DNA of 64,000 nucleotides, from NCBI GenBank assembly GCA_002077065.1, contig NAJO01000013.1, forward strand, positions 62,001-126,000, read 5' to 3'. The notes beneath the pieces were generated by a model. It worked only from the letters and a program-made list of their open reading frames with translations. It was not told the origin of the DNA and searched no databases. The position numbers and the translations under genes are program-made. The first letter of the stretch is position 1, and each line of letters starts with the position of its first letter. Positions 44,774 through 56,469 of this stretch are shown here, piece after piece. This DNA comes from Cryoendolithus antarcticus. Its lineage: Eukaryota > Ascomycota > Dothideomycetes > Cladosporiales > Cladosporiaceae.

Positions 44774-45507
44774 ATGGCCGCGGGCTGCCCAAACAACCTC
44801 TTCCAGACAGAATGTCAACTCCTTCTCTGCAACTCCGGCTGGCCCATAGTAAATGACTTCTCCCGCCGTACACCTCCCCCACTCCATCCCTCCCCTTCTC
44901 CACACTACCTCTAACCCTTCCCACAGATGACCTCAACGACACCTTCTCCCTCATGTGCAACACCGGCTTTGGCGGCGGCTACGCAGCCTGCGGCCTCTGC
45001 TCCACAATCTACCCAGACTACAAGTCCTGCTGCAGCTCGAATCCTGCTGGCGGAGACGCAGCCTTCAGCTGCATGAACAGTTACATCTCGAGCGCGAAAG
45101 AATGTACCGAGGGTGCGGACGCGGCGGCGCAGTCGAGTTTCACTAGTCAGTTGACGGCGGCGTTGGGCGCGAGCACGGCGATCATGAGTGCGAGTGCTTC
45201 AGCTACAAGTGGGACAGAGATGACGACCAGCTCGGCGGAGAGTGGGAGCTCGAATGCGATGGAGACAAGTGCTGCTTCGAGTATGTCGAGTGCGATGGAG
45301 ACCACGGCGGCGGCGACGACCGCTAGTGCAGCGCAGACGAGTAGTGTGGCGACGACTGCGGCGGCAAGCGCTACGTCTTCGACAGCCGCAGGCGCTGCTA
45401 CCAGGGCATATGGAGACGCTGCGCTGCTTGCGGTGTTGAAGCCGTTCATGAGTGTTGGGATACTGCTACTGCCTGCCTTGGCTGTGCTGGCGCTGGGCCA
45501 CCCATGA
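44774..45507 (+). CDS. Cys-rich, Ser/Thr/Ala-rich probable GPI-anchored protein
   Basis: Exons 44774-44867 and 44927-45507 (59-nt intron, GTACAC..CACAG) give 224 aa. The first 100 residues hold ten or so Cys (GCPNNLFQTEC, LLLCNSGW, MCNTGFGGGYAACGLC, YKSCCSSNP, SCMN, KECTEG), suggesting a small disulfide-bonded domain. A 90-residue Ser/Thr/Ala/Met repeat-like region (SSAMETT, SSNAMETS) follows, likely O-glycosylated. The C-terminus is hydrophobic (VGILLLPALAVLALGHP), as in GPI-anchor signals. No N-terminal signal peptide is visible with this start, which is odd for a surface protein; an upstream exon may be missing. Not clearly CFEM. Confidence 0.65.
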
Positions 45508-45710
45508 GCGGTACGCAGATGCGGCAGCTGGGGACATATTGGGATTTATGCACATCAGGAGCTTTGTACGTACTCTCAGGTATACCCATCTGCTACCTTC
45601 AGGATCTTGTCATAGCTTGTCGCTCGGTCGTGATGATCTGCCCTCCCATGCTTGCACTCGAGAAACCAGTTGCTCGCCTCTATAGGTCTTTACGCATCAT
45701 GATTCATGCC

Positions 45711-47961
45711 TCACAACTCTTTCTTCGCCTCCCCACTCCCACCCGGCAAGGCCCGTTCAATCATGCCCTTTCCCACTACCGCAACCTCCCCAGCACTCCT
45801 CTGCCGTCCCCAAAATCTCTGCTCAGTCGAAGTCCCACTCAAACTACTCTGCCTCGCATCCTCCTCCAGCTTCTCCCTCGTGAAATTTAGATCCTCCGCC
45901 TTCTCGGAGATAGACGGTAACCTGGAGGTCTGATCGAGACTCTCTTTGAAGTACTGTTGCCTGACTGCAAAGCGCTCGCGGCGTTCCTTCTGTCGACCAG
46001 GAGAATCGATCTTGCTGATGGCTAGTGCGACCGCCCAGCGAACAACGAGGTAGAGGTGCTCTGAAAAGAAGACGGAGAGCAGGAGTGCCCAGCCCTTGAT
46101 CTGGCTTGGATTGCCGTCGGGTCCGAGACCATCGTTGGAGAAGAGGTACACGAGCGCGGACATTGTGATCGAGCCGACCCAGCTTAGGAAGCCGAGAGAG
46201 TCCAACCAAGGACCAATAGTGTCTGCGCGACTAGGCGTAGGGCGTTGCATCTCAATGCAGATCTTGACGGCATCTGCGCGAAGCTCGATCCAGTTGTTGA
46301 TCAGGAAGCTAACCGGGACTAACGGCCAGACGACGCTGAAGAGCGCAAGGTAACCGAACTGCAGTATCATCTCGCGGAGATCGGTGGTGACGTCGTAGAT
46401 ATCTAGCTCGGCTTCTGAGCGGACGCGGGCGAGGAAGTCTTTCTCCTCGGGCTCGTCAGTCAGTGAAGCTGGTGGTGGCGCACCGCCGGCGGACGCTGCG
46501 TGCGCGCGAGAAGACTGCATCTCGCGATACTTGAGGAAGCCTTGGCGCTTGAGATAGGGGACTACAACTTCCATTGCGAAGCCGACGATCTGGGCGGTAA
46601 CTGTGAAGTAGATAACTTGCTTGCGTAGACGAGAGGGATTGATGCTGAACTTGGCAGACGCGGGAGTTTGCAGCTGCTTCTCGTTCTCCGCGAATGGTCG
46701 GACCGTGAGGCTGAAGACATCGAGATAGGGTACTAGGACTGTGCCGAAAGGGACGTAAACGAATGCCGTGAGGAAGATGGGGAGGTAGGAGGTGATGAAG
46801 TTGATCACGAAAATCTTCTGCGTGACGGCTTTCTCGTGGGCAGCATTCGTCGAGTGGTTCTCGTAATCGCTGAGGCGAGTAGCCAGTGTCGTCAATGCAC
46901 CAGACAGGATTGGCATGCATGTCGTGAGGATCACAGTGGGCAGGAAGACCAGCACAGACTTGAACGGGCCGTTGTATATTTCCGAGATGAAGATTTCGAT
47001 ACCGAATGCGGTTGAGATGAGTGCTCCAAGTAGCAGAGCTGCAACCAGCGCGAAGGGTACTTGGAGCAATTGCCTTTGGAGACGCTTGGTAGCAGGGAAG
47101 ATGTGCTCCTCCTCGCCCGTTACTGGGTCGGTGACAACCTTCTCATGTGCAAAGTCATGACGCTTCGTATCGATCTTGCTGACTCCGCGGACGTTCCATC
47201 GCACAGCCAGGTCAGTCTCTTGATGCTTCCAGTACTCCACGAAGACCACGCACCAGATACTGGCGAAGATGGCATAGAACGGGCTGAACGAGCCCAGCAG
47301 TGCCCAAGCTGCCAGACCGAAAGCTGCAGGTGCAGTGAGGAATGTGAAGTACGCCTGCGTGAAAGCGAAGTAGTATGCGACCTTCTCGCCTAGCCGGTTC
47401 CGGATCTCGTCGAGGTCTTCTGGCGTGAGCAGATATTGTGTGCTCCACTTCTTGATCCAAGCCTTGTTGTACACATGATCATGCAACGCGAAGACACTCT
47501 CCACATTCTCCCACTGCCCCTTCTTTGGCGTAACGCCTGCACCGCCCTCACTTGTAGGGTTTGTGATGAGCTGGTGGATGATCCGCAGCCTCTCGCTCTC
47601 ATTCATCGGTTCGCCGTCTAACGACTGTCGTACTTCTTTCGAAGGCGCAGCAGCTCGCACGCCATACATCCAGTCTTTCACCCGACTGCGGTACACTTCG
47701 CCGAAGATGTGCTCCTCACTTGCGACCTTGACGAACACCAGGAGAGAGTGATTGTCGCCATTGCGGACTTCGGTGGCTAGACCTACGCCTGCGAGAGATT
47801 GAATGAGGTTCTCGAAGTGCTGCTCTGCTTTGGGTCGGTCTGCAATTCATGTCAGATCCGATTCACCTACACCATCAACTCGACGGACCTGTAGTAGCGA
47901 AGCGGAACACAATCACGTAGTCCACCCCCATGTTGGTCAAGATCCCCTGACTTTTAGCCAT
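45711..47961 (-). CDS. TMEM16/anoctamin lipid scramblase
   Basis: Calcium-activated phospholipid scramblase/channel family; Aspergillus afTMEM16 and yeast Ist2 are relatives, at the plasma membrane or ER-plasma membrane contacts. Exons 47961-47889 and 47839-45711 (49-nt intron) give 733 aa, the length of afTMEM16 (735). The first exon supplies MGVDYVIVFRFAT, matching the fungal N-terminal domain. About ten membrane segments follow. Landmarks: VAYYFAFTQAYFTFL (TM1), FVEYWKHQETDLAVRWNVRG, NFITSYLPIFLTAFVYVPFG, ILQFGYLALFSVVWPLVPVSFLINN with ELRADAVKI (calcium-site helices), and FFSEHLYLVVRW. A charged C-terminal helix region closes the protein. The conserved acidic residues (E in NNWIELRAD and SEH) support calcium binding. 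Confidence 0.92.
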
Positions 47962-48367
47962 GGTGGACAAGTCTCCCGGCACCAATTGACTAGCAACAAG
48001 CTGGCTGAAGCTTCTCGCGAAACGGCTTCTCGAGGTCAAGGTGGGGGAGGTCAAGGTGGGGAGGGAAGAACTAATGCCAGTTGTAGGAGTTTCTGAGGAT
48101 AATGGGAAGGGCTGCGGGACTGCAGGCGTAGGGGAGGAGTTCGCCAGCGTCTCGGACTATCTCCAGCGACGAGACTGGGACTAATTTGAAGAAAGTGAGG
48201 TTTACTTGTATGAGCCCATAACGGCTTGAGCAGGAGCTCTCCTGACATTTCCAAGGAAGCGCCATGCAGTCGAGACAGATCCCGTCCACAGTGCAACCGA
48301 GACGTCATCGCATCAACAAATTTGGTGGGGTTCGTTTGTGGCACATGGCATTTGACAGCTCCCGCCA
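47962..48367. other. Divergent promoter, scramblase / phosphoesterase
   Basis: 406 bp between two start codons pointing away from each other. No gene seen; a GGTCAAGGTGGGG(A/G)A direct repeat lies at about 48035-48062. Confidence 0.5.
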
Positions 48368-49410
48368 ATGGACTACCTACTATCGTGCTTCCGACCACCT
48401 TTGGAATCCTTCAACTCTCCCCCGATCCTCCATACACTCCTCCATCAGCCTGTGAAGTCACTCCTTCGGCTGATCCATTATGGCTTCTCCCTGCTGCGAC
48501 CAACGCCCGATGCACTGCTTGGGATCCGCGTCGTCTGTCTCTCAGACACCCACACCCTGACTCCAGCACACGTCCCTAATGGCGACATCCTCATTCATGC
48601 CGGCGATCTGACCAATGCTGGCACTGTTTCGGAGCTTCAAGCCCAGATAGATTGGCTAGCGACCCTCCCACACAAGCACAAGATCGCCATCGGTGGCAAC
48701 CATGACACCTACCTAGATCCTCGAAGTCGAGAAACGCTGTCTGCCGCTGACCAGAGACCGGAGTTGGATTGGAAGGATATCCGCTACCTCCAGCACGCGT
48801 CTACAACAGTCAAGCTGCCCAACAATCGCTCTCTCGAGTTTTATGGCGCACCTCAGATCCCCGCCTGTGGCCCAGCTAGCTTTGCCTTTCAATATCCACG
48901 CGGCCAAGATGCTTGGTCTGACACCGTCCCGATATCGACAGACATCCTAATCACTCACGCGCCTCCGAAGTACCATTTGGACTTACCTGTAGCCATGGGC
49001 TGCGAACACATGCTGAAAGAGACGTCGCGGGTCAAGCCGCTGCTTCATGTGTTTGGACATGTCCACGCTGGTCGATCGGATGCGTACGGGCGAATGGCTG
49101 GAGGGCAGCAGGTTGTGAGATGGGATGTAGCGGAGGAGGTGATGGGGCGAGCGATGCGGAGACCAGATGGGCTTTTCAGCCAAGTGCTGAGTGTCGGCGC
49201 TTGGTGGGATGTCATGAGTCTGGTACACTACGATACGAAAGGGTTGATGTGGGAGCGCGTGGTACGTCTGGTACACCTTACAAGTGCGACACACTGCTAA
49301 TGTGATAATAGTGGGGCGGCAAGTGCCCGACAACGCTGATGGTCAACGCCGCGCTGGCGTACGAGGACACGGGTAAGCTTAGAAATGCTGTGCAAGTCGT
49401 AGATCTGTAG
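48368..49410 (+). CDS. Calcineurin-like metallophosphoesterase
   Basis: Exons 48368-49261 and 49312-49410 (50-nt intron) give 330 aa. The five metal-binding motifs are present in order: CLSDTH, GDLTNAG, GGNHD, THAPP and FGHVHAG, which bind a two-metal centre. An Arg/Leu-rich N-terminal extension of about 50 residues (SLLRLIHYGFSLLRP) may be a membrane-associated or targeting helix. The protein belongs to the small UPF0046/MPPED-like group common in fungi. The natural substrate is unknown. The second exon (WGGKCPTTLMVNAALAYED) replaces a short read-through tail and looks like genuine protein. Confidence 0.87.
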
Positions 49411-49952
49411 CACTTGTGTACCATGTGTCATGCCGCCCTACTACATCATATTGGCGATCAGCCAGTAGTGTGGGCCAGTGTATGAGTGATTACGCTTCAC
49501 GCTGACATGTCTCGCGTTCCTTGAACGAGTCACACCGAGCGTTCCGAGATTCGTGCTCGACTTGCTGTGGTAATCACGCGTATGATGAAGCATGCACGAT
49601 GAACGGATCTGCTTCACGTTTCTACAGTGGTATGTATTCTTCGGCTAGCGGCACGCGCTCGCGTCTGTCTCAAATTCCCGGCAGATCGGCTCTGAAAAGG
49701 CGGAGCTATGACGGGCGAATGTTTTGTAATGGCTTCTCGCGCCATTCTCAACGCCGATGTTCATCTTAAAACCATTCGCAAAGAGCTTTAACTTTTGTTC
49801 TGCGGCACTTCGATTTTCCTTAGCTCTACCATCAACGGCAATTGACTACTCGGGAAGTGTTGTCGTGAAGGGAGGCCTCAACGACATCGACGTCGGCGAA
49901 GCTCGGTCCCACTCACGTCAGACGAGCCTGAGGCTCTCAGGATACAAGCGCC
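49411..49952. other. Intergenic, MFS transporter promoter
   Basis: 542 bp. No gene seen. Confidence 0.4.
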
Positions 49953-51350
49953 ATGTCGAGTTCATCCCACGACGACATCGAGAAGGATGCTGGCTCTTCC
50001 AAGGACTCGGTGCCGCATCTCTCAGAGAATCAGGAAGAAATCAGAGAAGCTGCAGAAGCTCCATTCACGGTCGAACGTGACTCCGACGAACACGAACCCA
50101 ATGGCGAGCCGCTGGAGAAAACCGCCTCCAAATACTCGGCGCACAACATTCGCAGTGTACCTAACGGCGGATTGACGGCATGGCTACAAGTGCTGGGTAG
50201 CTTCTTCTTGTTCTTCAATTCCTGGGGGATAGTCAACACGTTTGGTACCTATCAGGCCTACTACGAGACCGGCATACTAGCCTCATCGACACCATCAGCC
50301 ATCAGCTGGATCGGCTCGATACAGGCCTTCCTCTTGATGCTTGTCGGCGCCATCACAGGGCCGATCTACGATGCAGGTTATGTACACACCCTGCTGCTCC
50401 TCGGGTCCTTCCTAGTGGTCTTCGGGCAGATGATGCTCTCTCTCGCCACCAACTACTGGCAAGTCATGCTCGCCCAGGCAATCTGCATCGGCATCGGCTG
50501 CGGCTGCATGTTCGTGCCTGCAGTGGCTATCCTATCAACCTACTTCAGCACTCGGATTGCCACAGCCATGGGTCTCGCAGCAGCTGGCAGCTCGCTGGGA
50601 GGCGTCATATACCCGATCGTTTTCCATCGACTACAGCCCACGATTGGTTTTCCTTGGGCCACAAGAGTGATTGGCTTCATCGCTCTCTTTGGTCTCCTCT
50701 TCAGTAATTCCGTCATGAAAGTGCGCGTTTTGCCGGACTCGCGAAGGAAGTTCCTGGATCTTACAGCCTTCACGGAGTTGCCCTATGTCCTGTTTGTACT
50801 TGGGAGCTTCACCGGCTTTATGGGACTCTACGTCTTGTTCTTCTACATCCAATCTTACGCATTGCAGACGCACATCACGAACGACAACCTCTCATTCTAT
50901 CTGCTTTCCATCATCAACGCGGCAAGTGTCTTCGGCCGCATCATACCGAACTACATCGCCGATTTCACAGGGCCGATGAACATGATATTGCCGTGTAGCT
51001 TCTTGGCAGGCATCCTCACGCTTTGCCTGATCGCAACGCACACGATAGCTCCGCTCATCGTGATCTGCGTGCTGTATGGCTTCTTTTCGGGGACGTTCGT
51101 CAGTCTGCCGCCTACGATATTCGTGGCGTTGACGAAGAACCGGGCGGTGATTGGGACGAGAATGGGCATGGGCTTCTCGATTACGAGTTTCGGCCTGCTG
51201 ATTGGAACGCCCATATCAGGCGTGATCCTGGACGCGAAGGGCTACCCTTCGACGTGGACGTTTGGGGGTGTATTGGTATTGGCTGGGGCCGTGTTCATGT
51301 TGGGTTCGAGAGTAGCACAGGGTGGGTGGAAGGTCATGGTGAAAGTCTAG
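49953..51350 (+). CDS. MFS monocarboxylate-type transporter (MCH/MCT family)
   Basis: 465 aa, single exon, twelve predicted membrane helices after a 70-residue acidic cytoplasmic N-terminus. The family signature block NGGLTAWLQVLGSFFLFFNSWGIVN (helix 1) is seen as GGLTAWLQVLG followed by SWGIVNTFGTYQAYYE, typical of fungal MCT/MCH proteins. Other landmarks: WIGSIQAFLL, CGCMFVPAVAILSTYFSTR with the conserved Arg, AAAGSSLGGVIYPIV, and FGRIIPNYIAD. Members import monocarboxylates or, in yeast Mch5, riboflavin; the substrate here is not determinable. Plasma membrane is likely. No clustered partner genes. Confidence 0.88.
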   Translation: MSSSSHDDIEKDAGSSKDSVPHLSENQEEIREAAEAPFTVERDSDEHEPNGEPLEKTASKYSAHNIRSVPNGGLTAWLQVLGSFFLFFNSWGIVNTFGTYQAYYETGILASSTPSAISWIGSIQAFLLMLVGAITGPIYDAGYVHTLLLLGSFLVVFGQMMLSLATNYWQVMLAQAICIGIGCGCMFVPAVAILSTYFSTRIATAMGLAAAGSSLGGVIYPIVFHRLQPTIGFPWATRVIGFIALFGLLFSNSVMKVRVLPDSRRKFLDLTAFTELPYVLFVLGSFTGFMGLYVLFFYIQSYALQTHITNDNLSFYLLSIINAASVFGRIIPNYIADFTGPMNMILPCSFLAGILTLCLIATHTIAPLIVICVLYGFFSGTFVSLPPTIFVALTKNRAVIGTRMGMGFSITSFGLLIGTPISGVILDAKGYPSTWTFGGVLVLAGAVFMLGSRVAQGGWKVMVKV

Positions 51351-52112
51351 TGCTCAGCTAGCATCTGTATAATACTGTACATCGCATCGCGTTAGCCAGA
51401 TCCGATTTCCTTGACGATCTTTACATCGTTGCGCCAAGCTCACCACCCGTTGCACTGCCAAGATACACCGTGTCCGATCCTCTTCGACTGCACAAATCCA
51501 TCGATTCCTGGGCAGATCGTGACGACAGCATTGACCTGCTTGAGTCAGTCAAGCATTCACAAGCAAGTCTTGACTGCGATGGTGACGAGACGTAGGGAGC
51601 ACGGTGCCACTCGTTTGCCTCCGGCTAAACGTTACATACTTCACTTCAAAGAGTACCATCTTGAATCCCTTCCGCAGCATCCTTGCTATGGCTCCTATTC
51701 GGCCTTGCTTAGACTGACATGGATCTGAAACCAGCGCTCTACAATATGCTCTCATGATGGGCCTCCTCGCGCCGAAAGTCGCGAGCCGCGTGGCCGACTG
51801 AGAACCACGTAGATTGGAATCCTCCCGGACTGCTACGGTAGCTTCGCGAAGCGCGGAAACCCAACAGTGAAGCATACGCATGTTGACCGCCATGACTAGC
51901 GATAACCCTGCCATTGGCAAGTGTTGCAAGGCAGCAACATTGTTCGGCCAGCATGGACGCGCTTATTTACGACACGGCGAATGGGCGATATGCCTCATGA
52001 GGTTCAAGTCGGATCTGCCTCATTTCCTTATGTCGCGCACTTCCTCTCATTGCGTTGGTGGCTCATTCCGCCGTTCTCTCATTCCTCACGCTCTCATTAT
52101 CTTGATGGCAGT
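51351..52112. other. Intergenic, MFS 3' end to DUF3431 promoter
   Basis: 762 bp. No gene seen; the reading frame of the next gene is open upstream of its proposed start from about 51921. Confidence 0.4.
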
Positions 52113-52989
52113 ATGGCTCGTGCCTCATCGCTTCTGCGATTGTCGTACATACGGCTGATCATCATGCTTACCGTGGCAGTGCCGTCCTCGGTCTACTCTC
52201 TTATGCGACTATACAGGGAAGAAACACACATCAGTATTGTGCCCCCTCAGCCACCTGGAAATGCATCGAATCTCACACAAGCTCTCGTCATTGCGAAGAC
52301 GCTCGAGGAGGATACCGATTGGCTACTCTATGGTGGCTTCAACGAGTGTGTCACGATATTTCGTGCTGATTTCATTCCAGAGGCTGAATCTCAAAGTCAG
52401 GTCATACGGACTCTTAATCTACACGATGTCCAAGGATGATCCAGAACCTGGCTACCTTCGTCCTTACACGACTCAAGGTCGCGAGGCTGCTGCCTTTCTC
52501 AGCTACGTGATAGAGTACTACGATCTCCTACCGAGATATTCAATATTCATTCACGGGGGTGACAAACAGCGACACAACGATCTTCTCTATCTGAAATCTC
52601 GACTGCTCCCCAACCTTCGCCATGTCGCGATTGACGCCGCGGGTTACGTCAATCTCCGCTGTAACACGAACCCAGGTTGCCCGGTAGCAGTTACTCCGCA
52701 TGACTTCACAAAGGAGGATGCAGCTAAGAAGCTCGACCATCGCGCGAAGTTCGCGCCGATCTATGCTGAGCTATTCAATGTGTCCATTGCAGAGGTGCCG
52801 ACACGAATCGGCGGTGTTTGCTGCGCGCAGTTTGCTGTTCATATGGATCGGATTCGGCAGAGGCCGAAGAGCGATTATGTACGCATGATGCACTGGATGG
52901 CTACGACGAGGCAGACTGATACTTTCGGCGTCGGGTGGGTCATGGAGAAGCTGTGGCATGTGATTTTTGGGATGGAGAATGTTCAGTAA
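52113..52989 (+). CDS. DUF3431 family protein with N-terminal membrane anchor
   Basis: Exons 52113-52332 and 52397-52989 (intron 64 nt, donor GTGGCT, acceptor AAAG) give 270 aa. A single hydrophobic segment near residues 10-30 (YIRLIIMLTVAVPSSVYSL) suggests a type II membrane protein. The DUF3431 pattern follows: ALVIAKTLEEDTDWL, LIYTMSKDDPEPGYLRP, GREAAAFLSYVIEYYDLLP, FIHGGDKQRHND and CCAQFAVHMDRIRQRP. The family is widespread in ascomycetes and may be glycosyltransferase-like, but its activity is unproven. The splice was chosen because it joins the two frames with the usual spacing between DWL and IY; other GT/AG pairs here are out of phase. The acceptor AAAG is weaker than usual. Confidence 0.75.
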
Positions 52990-54494
52990 ATTAAGCCACG
53001 CTATGCACGACTGATTGGTGCTCTATGCTGACCACATGTCAGTTGCCCGCCGGTGGAACAGTGCCGCTGTGATCTGTATGGTTGGTGTGGGCCGCTGGCT
53101 TCGGGACAGGTCCTGATGCCCTCCAATGTCATAACGCCTTGGGAGCCAGAGTCGAGGCCCTCGCTTGCCGTCTCAGGCCGGGATGGATTCGCCGTATCGC
53201 TAGCATGCTGACTACTGTGTACAGCCTCTTGCGAGGCTGCTGGGATGCATAGCAGGAATTTGAGGCAAAATACTGACCGACAGCTGCTCTCCATGCAGAA
53301 GTGCATGGTCGACCTGGCCTATTCGTACAATCGGCCTTTGATGTAGCAGCGCAAAACTCCCCACGACATTCCCTCGCTTAGCGCGCGGACTTGACACGAT
53401 TTGCTGTCGTTCTGCGCCCATCGTGTGTTGAAAGATGATAATGTTACCCCGGGGACGGGAAGGGCTCACCTGATGGGCGAGAGTCTTCGATGTCTGTCAG
53501 ACCTTGTTCGCGTCAATTTGCCCATCTCGCAGTCGCGATTCGGGAGTCATGCCTTGTAGAGCCACTGGTAGACAAAGTCGTGTACGATAAGAAAACTGAC
53601 AAGGTCATGGGGTTGTCAAATCGCTCTTACGAACGTACGAGTGGTGGCACATTCTCCGCGCGTAGTGAGAACCAATGCCACCCCTCATGTCGATATGTGG
53701 CTCTCGCACTGCCAGTATCCCGGTGCAGGCCCATCGTCGTATGCTTGTGCTTCCATCACGTGCAACAATATTATTGAATGAAGCTCAGTGCACCCGGAAG
53801 CCCGGTGCCAAGAACGATCGAGCCTCAGCCTTTCACGCGATCTCCAGCCCACTTCACGGCACTCTCAAATCGCGTCCTTGTCCGATCTCCCTCCGCCGCA
53901 CAGATTCGCCGTGTTTCGCCTTTTGCGCTACTACGAACCAACCAGAATGAGGACACAATAGAACTGGTTTGAGCCCTAGCCCTCACGCGATCAGGACTTT
54001 GGCGCAAGGCTTGGTTCCGATGGTGATCGTCCGGTACGTGTGAGATGTGGCCGAGTCCGTGGGTATGCAAGTCTCGTTCGTCACTACTGCTGTGTTTCGT
54101 ATCCTGTGTTGCTGTCTGGTCTCATCTCAATCTCCACAAGTTCTTGCATGATCGTCGGTATGTACCTAGCAAACAAAGTCGACATCTAAACCTATACCTC
54201 GGCGAAGCGGAATCTGCTGTGGCGCAGTCGTCAGTTCGAGGCGCTCAGAGTCTCGGTCCCGGGATTTTGGTCCAGTGACGTCGTCATACAAGTGACCAGT
54301 ACGACGAACACATTCAACACATCGGACTTAGCAGTAAACCACAAAGACTATACCATATACACGAAGTATAGCAAGCTTGGCCATATACACCGCTGGAAAC
54401 TCATTACCTGATCTCACTGCTTGATCATTACCAGCATCGCGAATCAGATTCCCATGGACTCTGGAAGCATACATCAAGCAACACAAGAGGGCAC
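52990..54494. other. Intergenic, 1.5 kb, with a possible oxidoreductase relic
   Basis: No intact gene. A short stretch near 53530-53690 resembles a flavoprotein fragment (listed separately). Otherwise nothing recognised. Confidence 0.35.
53530..53690 (+). pseudogene. Possible relic of a GMC/FAD oxidoreductase
   Basis: A plus-strand frame reads LVEPLVDKVVYDKKTDKVMGL and then SARSENQCHPSC. The phrase VDKVVYDKKTDKVMG has the form seen in GMC-type flavoproteins between the substrate loop and the next FAD-contacting strand (V..I.YD...K..GV). No other part of the enzyme is found nearby. Weak; could be chance. Confidence 0.25.
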
Positions 54495-56469
54495 ATGAGT
54501 GTTCTCTACGCCCTCGCCGCGGAACGCCAACTCGAAGCAGCCGCCGCCGCGGCCAAGGCCGCTCAAATTGCCCATCAGGCTCTTCCCGCCGAAGACGAAG
54601 CCTTGATGAGCAGCCGCGCAGAAAACGGCGTGGAGACCAGCACACCTGTGGCTTTGGCAGCGCATGAGGATGCTCGACCGCTCATACGCCTGATACAATG
54701 TCCACTTTGCTCGCGGCCATTCCGGACACCAGTCACATTGCCGTGCGGCAACACGCTGTGTCGGCAATGTCTGCCTGGAGTGCATGACAGGACGCACGTC
54801 TCCTACCCGGATGTGCCTGGGAGGCGGACAGCTATCACATGCCCGTTTGGCGAGTGTGGGAAGGAGCACCCGAGTGCGGACTGCAGCATAGATGTCGTAA
54901 TGACAAAGACTATGGATGCTATCGCAGAGATCGTGGCAAAGCAGATGTCAGTAGCTGTGGACACGACAACATTGGTACAAGAGCAGGTCAGGTGGGACGA
55001 GTGTGTCAGTGGCGAACCGGTGGCGGACAAGGCATGCTCACAAACGTTGCCTGGCGGGCGTCTTGTTGCTACCTACGCGCTGGCAGCGAAGGGAGACCTG
55101 TATCGGGCGAGCGAAGTCAGGTATGAGGTGTCAGGCGACGCACAAAAGGCAATGGATATGTCGGTCCTACATGAGGTTCTCGAAGCTACACAAAGTCAAG
55201 TCGAATGCCAAGTCTGCTATGGTCTCATGCTCGACCCCGTCACGACCTTCTGCGGCCACACACTTTGCCGGAAATGCCTTACACGGACATTGGACCACTC
55301 CCTGCATTGTCCTGTCTGTCGCCGCGGCCTCGGACTGCCACCTTCACTTATAGGTCAGCCAAGCAACAAGACGCTTGTCGATCTGCTCAACGCCCTGTGC
55401 CCCGACGCTGTCGCATTGCGATTCGCGGCAGCACGAGAAGAGGAGGCAGGTGGACCAGGCGAACTCAACACACCTCTCTTCGTCTGCAGTCTTGGCTTCC
55501 CAAATATGCCAGTCTTCCTCCGGATTTTCGAGCCGCGATACAGGCTCATGCTTCGTCGATCTCTAGAAAGCAATCGCGAGTTCGGCATGCTCATGTATAA
55601 TCGATATGGTGAGCCCCAAGGCGACCTAGGCTCGGTGCACTTCTACCAGTACGGGACCATGTTGCATATCGACAATCACCAACTGCTCGCTGACGGCACG
55701 AGTTTGATCGAGTCCAGAGGCGCATATCGATTCCGAGTCAGGGCGCATGGCATACACGATGGATATGCGGTCGGCAACGTCGAGCGCCTCGACGATGTTC
55801 CCACCACCGAGGAAGAGCGTCTCGAAGCTGCAGAGACATCTGGTGCACCTGTGCCGGAGTGGGATGTTGTCGGTCAGCTTGATCGAATGTCTACGCAAGC
55901 ACTGCTGGATCTTGGCCGATCATTCATTGAGCGAATGCGTGGACGAAGCGCGAATTGGCTACAACAACGGGTACTCGACATACACGGACAGCCGCCAACA
56001 GACCCGGCGCTCTTCCCCTTTTGGTTCGCAAGCGTACTGCCCATCAGCGACGAGGAGAAGTACAAGCTTCTTCCGACACGGACTGTACGAGCGCGACTGA
56101 AGATCATCGCGGGATGGATCCGAAGGATAGAAAGTCAGCGATGGTAAGTGCTTATCTTTCCTTGCAGACGCACAGCTTTACCACCTTGCTTGTAACACAG
56201 CGCCGCTCTCCGCACTACCCTCATCCCAGTCCTCAACTCATGCTCGCCTCCCAAACTCTCACTGACTGGCTTGTCTCGTGTCTTAAAGGGTCGGGCACTC
56301 CATACCAGAAGGCTCTGATTCCGAAGAGCGCGACGAGTCAGTTGCCGCCGAAGGCGAGAGTGAGGATGAGACCGAGGCAGAGGCAGAGGGCGAGGGCGAG
56401 GGCGAGACTGAAGACGAGACGGATGCCGAGGAAGTCGAGTTCACCGCGACTTCTTCCGCGGGGACGTGA
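54495..56469 (+). CDS. Two-RING, LON-domain protein (LONRF family)
   Basis: Probable E3 ubiquitin ligase. Exons 54495-56143 and 56289-56469 (145-nt intron) give 609 aa. RING 1 at about residues 73-125 (CPLCSRPF..CGNTLCRQCL..CPFGECG), RING 2 at about 238-275 (CQVCYGLMLDPVTTFCGHTLCRKCL..CPVCRRG), then the LON substrate-binding fold (LFVCSLGFPNMPVFLRIFEP, FGMLMYN, IESRGAYRFRV, LPISDEEKYKLL). The spliced second exon adds a strongly acidic tail with (EGEG)n-like repeats (GSDSEERDE..EAEAEGEGEGE) ending TATSSAGT. Without the splice the protein would end at QRW. Family: LON N-terminal domain and RING finger proteins; substrates unknown. Confidence 0.88.

Noticed and set aside
54215..54285. tRNA-like string (TGGCGCAGTCGTCAG, resembling a tRNA A box)
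   Set aside because: No matching B box (GGTTCGAxTCC) and no acceptor-stem pairing at the right distance.
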